DNA of 64,000 nt from Geminicoccaceae bacterium. GTDB lineage: Bacteria > Pseudomonadota > Alphaproteobacteria > Geminicoccales > Geminicoccaceae. The notes beneath the pieces are model-generated. The model had not been told where the DNA came from. It was given only the letters and a program-made list of their open reading frames with translations, and did not search any database. The DNA lies in NCBI GenBank assembly GCA_020638465.1, contig JACKIM010000002.1, positions 992,001-1,056,000 on the forward strand. The letters are read 5' to 3'. The translations under genes and the position numbers were made by a program. Shown here piece by piece: positions 1 through 7,490 of this stretch. How positions within the stretch are numbered: position 1 is the stretch's first letter; every line of letters begins with the position of its first letter.

Positions 1-182
1 GACGGCTGGCCGAACTGTCGGGCTATCTCGCCGACCAGCTGGAGACCCGCATCGTCAACCGCACGACCCGGCTTGTCTCGCTGCTCGAACCGCTCCTTGT
101 GGTGACCCTCGGACTGGCGGTCGGCGGCATCGTGATCTCGGTGCTCAATGCCGTGCTCACGGTCAACGAGCTCGCCATTTGA
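1..182 (+). CDS. Type II secretion F-family inner-membrane protein, C-terminal fragment
   Basis: The first complete codon is at position 3 and the stop is TGA at 180-182, so only about 59 C-terminal residues are visible; the rest lies before the window. The tail reads from an amphipathic stretch into EPLLVVTLGLAVGGIVISVL and ends NELAI. This matches the last transmembrane helix of GspF/PilC proteins, where a Glu-Pro precedes a Gly/Val/Ile-rich helix. Family members are polytopic inner-membrane platform proteins of type II secretion or type IV pilus machines. Which machine this one serves cannot be told without the upstream genes. The stop overlaps the TTG start of the next gene, suggesting translational coupling or simple compaction. 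Confidence 0.75.
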   Translation, partial: RLAELSGYLADQLETRIVNRTTRLVSLLEPLLVVTLGLAVGGIVISVLNAVLTVNELAI

Positions 183-781
183 AGCTGCCTCGGGACGGAG
201 ATGTCGAGCTGATCGAGAAGGTCTTCGATCCGGTAACGGCTCAGCAGTGGTTTGATCGCCTTGCCGACAGCACGGACTGGCAGCAGGAGCGGCTGCGGAT
301 CATGGGTCGATGGGTGGCCGTTCCCCGGCTGACCGCCTGGTACGGCGCGCATGGCTATCGCTACAGCGGCATCGACCATCCTCCACGACCGTTGACCGAT
401 GACCTCGCCGAATTGCTGAGGATTGCAGAATGTCTCGCCGGGACGACACTCAACAGTGTATTGGCCAATCTCTACCGTGACGGACGCGACGGCATGGGCT
501 GGCATGCCGATGACGAGCCGGAACTCGGCCCGGACCCGGTCATCGTGTCGATATCCTTCGGTGGGACGAGGCGCTTCGTGATGAAGCATCGTCACGATCG
601 CGCCCTGAAGTGCGAATGCGAACTTGACAGCGGGTCCTGCCTCGTCATGCGCGGGACGACCCAGCGCTACTGGCTGCACCGTATCGCCAGGACGACAAGA
701 CCTGTCGCACCCCGAATCAACCTGACCTTTCGCACCATCCTGCCGTCAGCGGTGCGTCGTGCGGATCAGCCGGCATCGTAG
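179..781 (+). CDS. AlkB-like Fe(II)/2-oxoglutarate-dependent dioxygenase
   Basis: The 200-residue protein has the AlkB fold signature. The iron triad is His109-Ala-Asp111 (in GWHADDE) with distal His167 (WLHRI), and the 2-oxoglutarate motif is R179-I-N-L-T-F-R185. The segment SISFGGTRRF before the distal His is also typical. Known relatives remove methyl or etheno adducts from DNA or RNA bases by oxidative demethylation in the cytoplasm. The short N-terminus and aromatic nucleotide-recognition loop (around VPRLTAWYG) resemble ALKBH2/3-type proteins more than E. coli AlkB. The start is TTG at 179, overlapping the preceding stop; no ATG occurs before residue 42. The substrate is inferred from the family only. 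Confidence 0.88.
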   Translation: MKLPRDGDVELIEKVFDPVTAQQWFDRLADSTDWQQERLRIMGRWVAVPRLTAWYGAHGYRYSGIDHPPRPLTDDLAELLRIAECLAGTTLNSVLANLYRDGRDGMGWHADDEPELGPDPVIVSISFGGTRRFVMKHRHDRALKCECELDSGSCLVMRGTTQRYWLHRIARTTRPVAPRINLTFRTILPSAVRRADQPAS

Positions 782-1626
782 CCGATGCGGAACCCCGTAT
801 GGCTTGCGGCACTGTCGGGACTGCGCCCCGTGCGGGCGGCAATCCTGTAGCGATGGCAGTAGCTGTCGTGACACATGAAGGAACCGCCCTTCATCAGTCT
901 CTCGCCCTCCGCGCGGGCCTCGGCATCGCGCTTGCGGCCGGTACGCGACAGCGAGCGGACGCGAAAGCTGTCGGCACACCACTCCCAGACATTGCCAACC
1001 ATGTTGTAGAGGCCAAGGCCGTTCGGTTCGAAGCTGCGGACCGGTGCCGTCGCCACCCAGCCATCGGCTGCACTGTTCTCGTAGGGGAAACGTCCCTGCC
1101 AGATATTGCATGGCAGGAACCCGACATCATCGGGCGCGCGGTCGCCCCAGGGATAGACGGGATCGGCAAGACCGCCTCGGGCCGCCACTTCCCATTCGGC
1201 CTCGCCCAGCAAGCGGCCACCTGCCCAGCCGGCAAAGGCCATCGCATCGTTCCACGAGACATGCGTCACCGGATGCTCCATGACCCCGGCGACATCCGAG
1301 CCCGGCCCCAGAGGCCGTTTCCATGACGCCCCGTCGACGCGCCGCCACCACGGCACCTGAACCGCGGCTGTTGTCGGAGGGAAGCCATCGGGCAGCAGGC
1401 CGACAAACACGAACGACCATCCGAAGCGCTCGGAATCAGTCTCGTAGCCGGTTTCATCGACGAAAGACGCAAACCGACGATTCGTGACCGTCACATCCTC
1501 GATGAAGAAATCGCGAATGCGAACGAACCGGGGAGGTCCCTCTCCATCGCCGGGGAACATCGGCTTGCGGGTACCGACGGCCACCCGCCCTCCGCCGATC
1601 CTTATCCGTCCGGCACTCCCATTCAC
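766..1626 (-). CDS. Formylglycine-generating enzyme (SUMF1/FGE family)
   Basis: This 286-residue protein has the FGE-sulfatase fold: TNRRFASFV near residue 48, a GEAEWEVAARGG motif near 141, and GNVWEWCADS near 211. The decisive block lies near the C-terminus. Cys252 and Cys257, in GGSFMCHDSYCHRYR, match the copper-binding catalytic cysteine pair of true FGEs, and PDSAASHTGFR follows. Such enzymes oxidise a cysteine in CxPxR motifs of sulfatases to formylglycine. No sulfatase lies in this window, so the client is elsewhere or different. The start is GTG at 1626, sharing bases with the TGA of the upstream phaZ-like gene (GTGA overlap), so it is probably co-transcribed with alaS and phaZ. Its tail overlaps the converging AlkB-like gene by 16 bases. 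Confidence 0.88.
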   Translation of the reverse strand: MNGSAGRIRIGGGRVAVGTRKPMFPGDGEGPPRFVRIRDFFIEDVTVTNRRFASFVDETGYETDSERFGWSFVFVGLLPDGFPPTTAAVQVPWWRRVDGASWKRPLGPGSDVAGVMEHPVTHVSWNDAMAFAGWAGGRLLGEAEWEVAARGGLADPVYPWGDRAPDDVGFLPCNIWQGRFPYENSAADGWVATAPVRSFEPNGLGLYNMVGNVWEWCADSFRVRSLSRTGRKRDAEARAEGERLMKGGSFMCHDSYCHRYRIAARTGRSPDSAASHTGFRIGYDAG

Positions 1627-2786
1627 GAGGGGTGGATCGCGGCAATGAACGCCTGCAGAGTCGGGACAACATCCCGGACGAAGTCGGGGCCGACGAACAG
1701 TGCTTCGTGACCGCCGTCGATGTCGAGCCGCACGCGCGCCGGATCATGTCGCTCCGCCGTAGCAGCGAGCTCGTGGAGCGCATGGGTCTGCCCCTTACCC
1801 ACCAGTTCGTCCATGCGCGCCTCCACGGTCAGCAGCGGCACATCCGCAAGCTGCCGGAGATCGATGGTCACGCCGTCAACCCTCATCGTGCCGCAGGCGA
1901 GTTCCGATCGCCGCAACACCCGCGATATCATGTCGCAGAACAGCTCGCCCGGCACATCGATCAAGCGGTGCATGTCGTCATGCATGCGCTCATAGGGCCC
2001 GCTGACGCCCGACATCAGTTCTCCCCAGAGGCCAGCCTGAGTCTGGAAATAGCCTGCGGGATTGGCGGCCGCATAGGCCATGAGCTGGCAGAGACCGGGA
2101 TAGACCTTCCGTCCGGCACCGGGAAACCTGTCGGAGACCGTGGCCACCACCTGATTCTCCAGTGCCCCCTTGGGCAACATGTCCAGCCACAGCTGGATCG
2201 AACCGGCGCTTCCACGTGTATCGACCGGCGAACCGAGCAGGATGATGCCGGCGGGCAGCGCACATCCTTGGGAATGGGCGAGCAGGCATCCGGCAAGAAC
2301 GGCCGGTCCCGACTGCGAAAGACCGACAAGGATCGGAGACGAATCCATGCCGGCGACAAGCCCGGCTACCAGCCGCACCTGCTGGTCGAGACCGAAAGGC
2401 CCGTCGGAAAGCGGGACGTTTCTTGCATCCACCCAGTCCGTGACGATGACATCTCCAAGCGAAGCGACCAGGGCACTGCTCACCGATGTCGCGTACCCGG
2501 AATAGGGAGCAACGTAGAGCACCCGCGGCTGCCCGCGACCGCGCCTGAAGCCCAGCAGGCGGGTGAAGGCAGACGGCGACGCCAGTTCCTGAATTTCGAC
2601 AGGTGCCGCCAGATCATGCCGGACGGCATCCTCCAGCGTCATCGCATCGTGGCGCGACGAGCCGATGGAGCGGCGGATCAGTTCGGCCTGAGCGGCAACC
2701 AGCGGCGGCAAGGCCCCCGTCTGCCGCGCCAGGCCAAGCCAAGTGTCCCATTGGCGCCGCTGGAAGTCGAAGAAATCATAGAACAT
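1623..2786 (-). CDS. phaZ: Intracellular polyhydroxyalkanoate depolymerase-like alpha/beta hydrolase
   Basis: The protein has 387 residues. The N-terminus (MFYDFFDFQRRQ...) and the PHB_depo-type body place it with intracellular PHA depolymerases, which mobilise carbon-storage granules. Visible landmarks are VLYVAPYSGYAT near residue 89, the strand VIVTDWVDARNVP near 113, the nucleophile elbow VGLSQSG around Ser157, and the C-terminal GGHEALFVG with the putative catalytic His. In the characterised Ralstonia enzyme the elbow residue is cysteine; here it reads as serine. The ATG at 2786 was preferred because the longer reading overlaps alaS with unlikely sequence. The gene begins 4 nt after the alaS stop and overlaps the FGE start, so the three form an apparent operon. 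Polymer specificity is inferred. Confidence 0.78.
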   Translation of the reverse strand: MFYDFFDFQRRQWDTWLGLARQTGALPPLVAAQAELIRRSIGSSRHDAMTLEDAVRHDLAAPVEIQELASPSAFTRLLGFRRGRGQPRVLYVAPYSGYATSVSSALVASLGDVIVTDWVDARNVPLSDGPFGLDQQVRLVAGLVAGMDSSPILVGLSQSGPAVLAGCLLAHSQGCALPAGIILLGSPVDTRGSAGSIQLWLDMLPKGALENQVVATVSDRFPGAGRKVYPGLCQLMAYAAANPAGYFQTQAGLWGELMSGVSGPYERMHDDMHRLIDVPGELFCDMISRVLRRSELACGTMRVDGVTIDLRQLADVPLLTVEARMDELVGKGQTHALHELAATAERHDPARVRLDIDGGHEALFVGPDFVRDVVPTLQAFIAAIHPS

Positions 2787-2790
2787 CCGA

Positions 2791-5445
2791 TCAGGCGGCC
2801 GCCGTCGTATCGGCGAGGACGCGTTCCATGGCTTCGATGGCCTCGCGGGCACGCGAACCGTCAGGTCCGCCACCCTGCGCGAAATCGGGGCGGCCACCGC
2901 CGCCCTTGCCACCGACCGCGGCGACACCGGCCCGCAGCACGGCCACGGCATCGACCCTGTCCTTCAGGCCTTCGCTGACCGTCACGACGAGGGCGGCCTT
3001 GCCGTCATTGACGGCGATCAACGCCGCCACGCCGTCACCCATCTCCTTTCTGATACTGTCGGCAACACTGCGAAGATCCTTCGCAGGCAGACCTTCAACG
3101 ACACGGGAAGAAAACGCGATACCACCGATCTCCCGTACGGCACCGGCCTCATCCCGCTCGCCCGCCGCCATCTTGCGTCGAAGCTCCGCCAGTTCCTGTT
3201 CCAGACGTCGCCGCTCATCGAGCAACCCGCGAACGCGGGTCGCAATCTCCGCAGGCGGCACCTTGAGGGCCGATGCGGTATCGTCCAGCCACGACTCCTC
3301 GGTCCGCACATGCTCCAGCGCACCCTCACCGGTCAGCGCCTCGATCCGGCGGATACCGGAAGCCACCGCACCTTCGGAGACGATCTTGAACAGGGCGATG
3401 TCGCCGGTACGTCCAACATGCGTACCGCCACACAGCTCCATCGAGTAGATTTCGCCATCCTCGTCGAGACCCATGGTGACCACTCGTACCTCGTCACCAT
3501 ATTTCTCGCCGAACAGCGCCATGGCGCCCGCGTCGATGGCGTCGCGCTGGGCCATCACCCGCACTTTCGCGTCATCGTTGCGGCGCAGGAAATGGTTCAC
3601 CTCGGCTTCGACCGCGGTGACGTCCTCATGGGTCAGCGATCGCGGATGGCTGAAATCGAAGCGCAACCGGTCGGGCGCGACCAGCGAGCCCTTCTGTGCG
3701 ACATGCTCTCCCAGCCGCCCGCGCAGGGCCGCATGCAGGAGATGGGTGGCGGAATGCGCCCGACGCAACTGCCGACGCCGTTCGCGGTCGATTTCCATCG
3801 ACACGCCCGCATCGCGGACAAGCGTGCCTTCCTCGACTTCGCCGACATGTACCCAGAGATCGCCCAGCTTCTTCTGCGTGTCCCCGATCCGCACGCGCAG
3901 CCCCTTCGCGGTCGCCATGCCAGTGTCGCCGATCTGGCCACCGGATTCGCCGTAGAACACCGTCTGGTTGGTGACGAACGATACCCGGTCGCCAACCACG
4001 GCCTCGTCGACCTCCCGACCGTCGCGGACAATGGCCAGTACCTGCGCGTCACACCGCTCGGCACCGTATCCGAGGAACTCGGTCGCACCATGGCGTTCGC
4101 GAATGTCGAACCACAGGCCCTCGACCGTGGCCTCGCCCGAGCCTTTCCAGTGTCTGCGTGCCTCGGCCCGCTGCCGTTCCATGGCAACCTTGAAGCCGTC
4201 CTCGTCGACCGAACGCCCTTCGGCCCGCAGGGCATCCTGGGTGAGATCGAGCGGGAATCCGTAAGTGTCGTACAACTTGAATGCCGTTTCGCCCGACAGC
4301 GGCATCCCCTCGGGCAGGTCACGGGTTTCATCCTCGAGCAGACGCAGGCCGCGCTCCAGCGTCCGGCGGAAATTGGTTTCCTCCAGCCGAAGCCATTCGA
4401 TGATCGATGCTTCGGCCCGCCGCAATTCGGGAAAAGCATCCCCCATGAGACCGACCAGCACAGGCACAAGTCGCCACATCAGGGGTTCCCTGGCGCCCAG
4501 CATGTGGGCATGGCGCATGCCGCGGCGCATGATCCGCCGCAGGACATAGCCGCGCCCCTCGTTCGATGGCGACACGCCGTCAGCCAGCAGGAAGGATGCG
4601 GCGCGCAGATGGTCGGCGATGACCTTGTGCGAGGGCGCATTGCGTCCCTCGGCCGGTGCACCGGTCAGCTCCACGCTCTGTTCGATGATGCGGGCGAACA
4701 GGTCGATCTCGTAATTGTCGTGCTTGCCCTGCAGGACGGCGGCGATCCGCTCAAGCCCCATGCCCGTGTCGATGGACGGTCGCGGGAGGTCGATCCGCGT
4801 CTCCCTGTCGACCTGTTCGAACTGCATGAAAACGAGATTCCAGATCTCGATGAAACGGTCGCCATCCTCGTCGGGACTGCCGGGAGGACCGCCGGGAATA
4901 TGCGAACCGTGATCGAAGAAGATCTCCGAACAGGGACCGCAGGGGCCGGTATCGCCCATCGCCCAGAAATTGTCGGATGTGGGAATGCGGATGATCCGGC
5001 TCTCGGGCAGGCCCGCGATCTTGCGCCAGAGGTCGAAGGCCTGGTCGTCCGTGTGATAGACAGTCGCCAGCAGCCGGTCGGCCGGAAGCCCGAATTCGCG
5101 GGTCACCAGGGTCCACGCCGCGTCGATGGCCTCCTCCTTGAAATAGTCGCCAAACGAGAAATTGCCCAGCATCTCGAAGAAGGTATGGTGACGCGCCGTA
5201 TATCCGACATTGTCGAGGTCATTGTGCTTGCCGCCGGCACGCACGCATTTCTGCGATGTGACCGCCCGCTTGTAGTCGCGCTGTTCGACACCGGTGAAGA
5301 GATTCTTGAACTGCACCATGCCGGCGTTGGTGAACAACAGCGTGGGATCGTTGTGCGGTACCAGCGAGGACGATGGCACCACCTCGTGTCCCCGGCCGGC
5401 AAAGAAGTCGAGGAAAGCCTGGCGAATGTCGTTGACGGTCTGCAT
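2791..5445 (-). CDS. alaS: Alanyl-tRNA synthetase
   Basis: This cytoplasmic class II synthetase charges tRNA-Ala. The start is ATG at 5445, giving 884 residues and an N-terminus (MQTVNDIRQAFLDFF) that aligns with E. coli AlaRS; a GTG/ATG reading 13 codons upstream is less likely. The catalytic core contains SSSLVPHNDPTLLFTNAG and the motif 2 region. The editing domain carries the zinc-binding HSATH and the downstream CGGTH motif. The C-Ala domain near the end has the glycine-rich run GGKGGGGRPDFAQGG. Length is normal for the family. In many Alphaproteobacteria recA precedes alaS; here the upstream neighbour is an EAL protein. An AT-rich palindrome lies in the 180-nt upstream gap. Confidence 0.98.
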   Translation of the reverse strand: MQTVNDIRQAFLDFFAGRGHEVVPSSSLVPHNDPTLLFTNAGMVQFKNLFTGVEQRDYKRAVTSQKCVRAGGKHNDLDNVGYTARHHTFFEMLGNFSFGDYFKEEAIDAAWTLVTREFGLPADRLLATVYHTDDQAFDLWRKIAGLPESRIIRIPTSDNFWAMGDTGPCGPCSEIFFDHGSHIPGGPPGSPDEDGDRFIEIWNLVFMQFEQVDRETRIDLPRPSIDTGMGLERIAAVLQGKHDNYEIDLFARIIEQSVELTGAPAEGRNAPSHKVIADHLRAASFLLADGVSPSNEGRGYVLRRIMRRGMRHAHMLGAREPLMWRLVPVLVGLMGDAFPELRRAEASIIEWLRLEETNFRRTLERGLRLLEDETRDLPEGMPLSGETAFKLYDTYGFPLDLTQDALRAEGRSVDEDGFKVAMERQRAEARRHWKGSGEATVEGLWFDIRERHGATEFLGYGAERCDAQVLAIVRDGREVDEAVVGDRVSFVTNQTVFYGESGGQIGDTGMATAKGLRVRIGDTQKKLGDLWVHVGEVEEGTLVRDAGVSMEIDRERRRQLRRAHSATHLLHAALRGRLGEHVAQKGSLVAPDRLRFDFSHPRSLTHEDVTAVEAEVNHFLRRNDDAKVRVMAQRDAIDAGAMALFGEKYGDEVRVVTMGLDEDGEIYSMELCGGTHVGRTGDIALFKIVSEGAVASGIRRIEALTGEGALEHVRTEESWLDDTASALKVPPAEIATRVRGLLDERRRLEQELAELRRKMAAGERDEAGAVREIGGIAFSSRVVEGLPAKDLRSVADSIRKEMGDGVAALIAVNDGKAALVVTVSEGLKDRVDAVAVLRAGVAAVGGKGGGGRPDFAQGGGPDGSRAREAIEAMERVLADTTAAA

Positions 5446-5564
5446 GAGATTTCCGGCTGGAACTGGATCATTGCCGCCCTTCATAGCGACCCCGTCGGTT
5501 CGGGGAAAGCGTCTCGACCACGGGCTTATCCACGGTCGCCTCGATAATCGGCTACATTCCCCTC

Positions 5565-5590
5565 AAAGTTTAGTTTTTCCCATAAACTTT
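5565..5590 (-). promoter_or_regulatory. AT-rich inverted repeat upstream of alaS
   Basis: Perfect 8-base arms AAAGTTTA and TAAACTTT (5565-5572 and 5583-5590) are separated by 10 bases. On the minus strand the site lies after the EAL gene stop and 120 nt before the alaS start. A weak promoter reading (TTGGAG, 18-base spacer, TAAACT) overlaps it. It could be an operator, a promoter element or a weak terminator of the EAL gene; no T-run follows. Confidence 0.35.
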
Positions 5591-5624
5591 CTCCAATTAC
5601 GCGTCGTTTCGGTAAAATTCCCCG

Positions 5625-7241
5625 TCAGCCCGCGGCAACCGCCAGGGAACTCCTGGTTTCCGTTTTTCGAACATGGATGTCTCTTTCGGGATAACCGAAC
5701 AGATAGCCCTGTCCGAGGTCGATGCCGATCCGGCGCAGCATCCGTGCCTGATCCTCGGTCTCGACCATTTCCGCAATGGTCGTCACGCCGAGACTTTTGC
5801 ATAATTCCGTCATTGCCGTGACGATCGAGGCATCGCGCTCGTTGTCGAGAAGGTTCCTGACATAACCTCCGTCGACCTTCACATGATCTACCTTGAGCGA
5901 ACGGATGTAATGGAATGCCGAGGCTCCCGCGCCGAAGTCGTCGAGACCCACCAGGTTTCCCCGCGCGCGGATATGTTCCAGCACTTTCGCCATCTTTTCC
6001 AGATCGCGGATCTCCGCCGATTCGGTGATTTCAAACATGATGGAACGGGCCAGCGAACCGGCGCTGCCCAAGACCTTCTCCAGCTCCTTGATGAAGCGTT
6101 CCTGTTCGAGCGAACGGGTCGAAAGGTTGACGGCGATCCGGGGGCGGCCGCGGCTGGAGGGGATGCGGGAGAGGTATTCGAGAACCTTGCGCACGACCGC
6201 AAGGTCGAAGTCGATCGTGATCCCGACATCCTCGGCGAAGGATACCACCTCGAACGTCATCCCCCACCCGCGAAACCGGCTCAGAGCCTCGTAATGATGG
6301 ATCTTGCGGGTCGCGAGCTCGACGATTGGCTGGTAGACGACATCGAACTCCAGACGCTGGACCATGTTGCGGAAACGCGCAATCCGCTCCACGGTCGCCT
6401 TGTAGCTCTGCTGCAGCGCATCGCCGAGGGAACTGACATGGAAATCGCCCTGAAGCTCGCCGGCACATGACTTGAGCACATGCACCAGCGCCTGCGATGC
6501 CTCTGCCCGCGAGAGCGATGGCTCGGCGAGCTGAACGGTCTGCGTGTCGAAGGTAAGGTCGAGATCGCCGGCCACCTCCCGGGCAATCTCGTTCAACTGT
6601 TCATCGAGGTCTGCTCCGCCTCGCTCGCGTACCACGCCGAAAACCCCGTCTTCGAGGATGCCGGCCGATGTGCCGTCGATCGAGATGCTGCGCAGGAATC
6701 CGCCCAGGGAACCGAGCAGCCGGGAGAGATCGTCGGCAGGCATGCCGGCGGCCGCATCGAGCCCCTGGACCCGGACCATTGCCAGTTCGCGATCCTGCCC
6801 CAGATCCCGCGCATCGGCGAGATGACGCTCGGCCATGTCGACAAAGCTCTCGCGTTCCAGCAATCCCGTGACCTTGTCGTAGACGCGGTCGGCGAAGCCG
6901 CATCCCGGAGGAAGCTTGCTGACGGCGACCCGGATCAGCCCGTCGTCGACGACCTTGATGGCACGCATCATGGTCGGTACCGGACAGGCACTTATCTGCA
7001 GGTGAACCGGACCGACAAGCTGCCGGGTCGGCAGTTGCGCCATCACCCGGCGGCAGGTCTCGATATCGCGCGCCTCGAGCAGGCTCTCGAATGGAGAGCC
7101 GATCAGCGCTTCGACGGAACGCGATGTCATGCTCGTCGTCGAACCGGCAGCGAAGGTGACCTGCCCCTGGGAATCCAGCTCGAGGAGAAGATCCGCAGCG
7201 GCGAAGGCAAAGCTGACGTAACGGTCTCGTTCTGCTTTCAA
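5625..7241 (-). CDS. EAL-domain cyclic-di-GMP phosphodiesterase with PAS-like and degenerate GGDEF regions
   Basis: The N-terminal ~130 residues look like a PAS-type sensor (FAFAAADLLLELDSQGQ). A degenerate GGDEF region follows (VTGLLERESF; the signature is replaced by GILEDGVFG). The C-terminal ~260 residues form an EAL domain. All EAL catalytic landmarks are readable: YEALSRF, the Asn of VNLST, the Glu of FEITES, DDFGAG, the Lys of VKVDGG, AEMVET and GQGYLFGYP. I therefore expect an active c-di-GMP phosphodiesterase, soluble since no transmembrane helix is seen. The start is uncertain: TTG at 7241 has AGAGG 8 nt upstream (538 residues), whereas TTG at 7325 would add 28 Cys/His-rich residues. 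It is divergent from lysK. Confidence 0.88.
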   Translation of the reverse strand: MKAERDRYVSFAFAAADLLLELDSQGQVTFAAGSTTSMTSRSVEALIGSPFESLLEARDIETCRRVMAQLPTRQLVGPVHLQISACPVPTMMRAIKVVDDGLIRVAVSKLPPGCGFADRVYDKVTGLLERESFVDMAERHLADARDLGQDRELAMVRVQGLDAAAGMPADDLSRLLGSLGGFLRSISIDGTSAGILEDGVFGVVRERGGADLDEQLNEIAREVAGDLDLTFDTQTVQLAEPSLSRAEASQALVHVLKSCAGELQGDFHVSSLGDALQQSYKATVERIARFRNMVQRLEFDVVYQPIVELATRKIHHYEALSRFRGWGMTFEVVSFAEDVGITIDFDLAVVRKVLEYLSRIPSSRGRPRIAVNLSTRSLEQERFIKELEKVLGSAGSLARSIMFEITESAEIRDLEKMAKVLEHIRARGNLVGLDDFGAGASAFHYIRSLKVDHVKVDGGYVRNLLDNERDASIVTAMTELCKSLGVTTIAEMVETEDQARMLRRIGIDLGQGYLFGYPERDIHVRKTETRSSLAVAAG

Positions 7242-7300
7242 GTGACAGGCCTCTGGCAAGTGACAGACGTCGGGTCGATGACCGAGCTGGACACAGTGAG

Positions 7301-7324
7301 TGTGTGGATATTGCAGACCACACA
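7301..7324. promoter_or_regulatory. Inverted repeat TGTGTGG-N10-CCACACA between EAL gene and lysK
   Basis: Perfect 7-base arms occupy 7301-7307 and 7318-7324 in the region between the divergent EAL-protein gene and lysK. The geometry suits a dimeric regulator. If the EAL gene starts at 7241, the site lies 60-83 nt upstream of it, and 167 nt upstream of lysK. No regulator is identified. Confidence 0.35.
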
Positions 7325-7490
7325 ATGAATCCTGAGTTAAATTTCAGGCCTGGAACCGTCCAAAGTGTCGGGAATTTCGCCAGGTGGAGCAAGAAAACCC
7401 GCCCAAACGCACATGGCGTAACGGTGGCCATGTCCCCGGGGCGGTGCTAGAAGGGCGCCGTTCCCGGAAAATCTTCGAACGGCACCGACC

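Noticed and set aside
1632..2978. Long open frame opposite the phaZ-like gene
   Set aside because: The minus-strand reading has alpha/beta hydrolase motifs and close spacing to alaS; the plus frame has none.
3310..5547. Very long open frame (745 codons) opposite alaS
   Set aside because: Alanyl-tRNA synthetase is certain on the minus strand; the opposing frame is open because of GC-rich third positions and has no family-like motifs.
7239..7266. Direct repeat CAAGTGACAG twice, 18 bases apart
   Set aside because: Short, in or beside the EAL coding start, period equal to six codons; likely chance.
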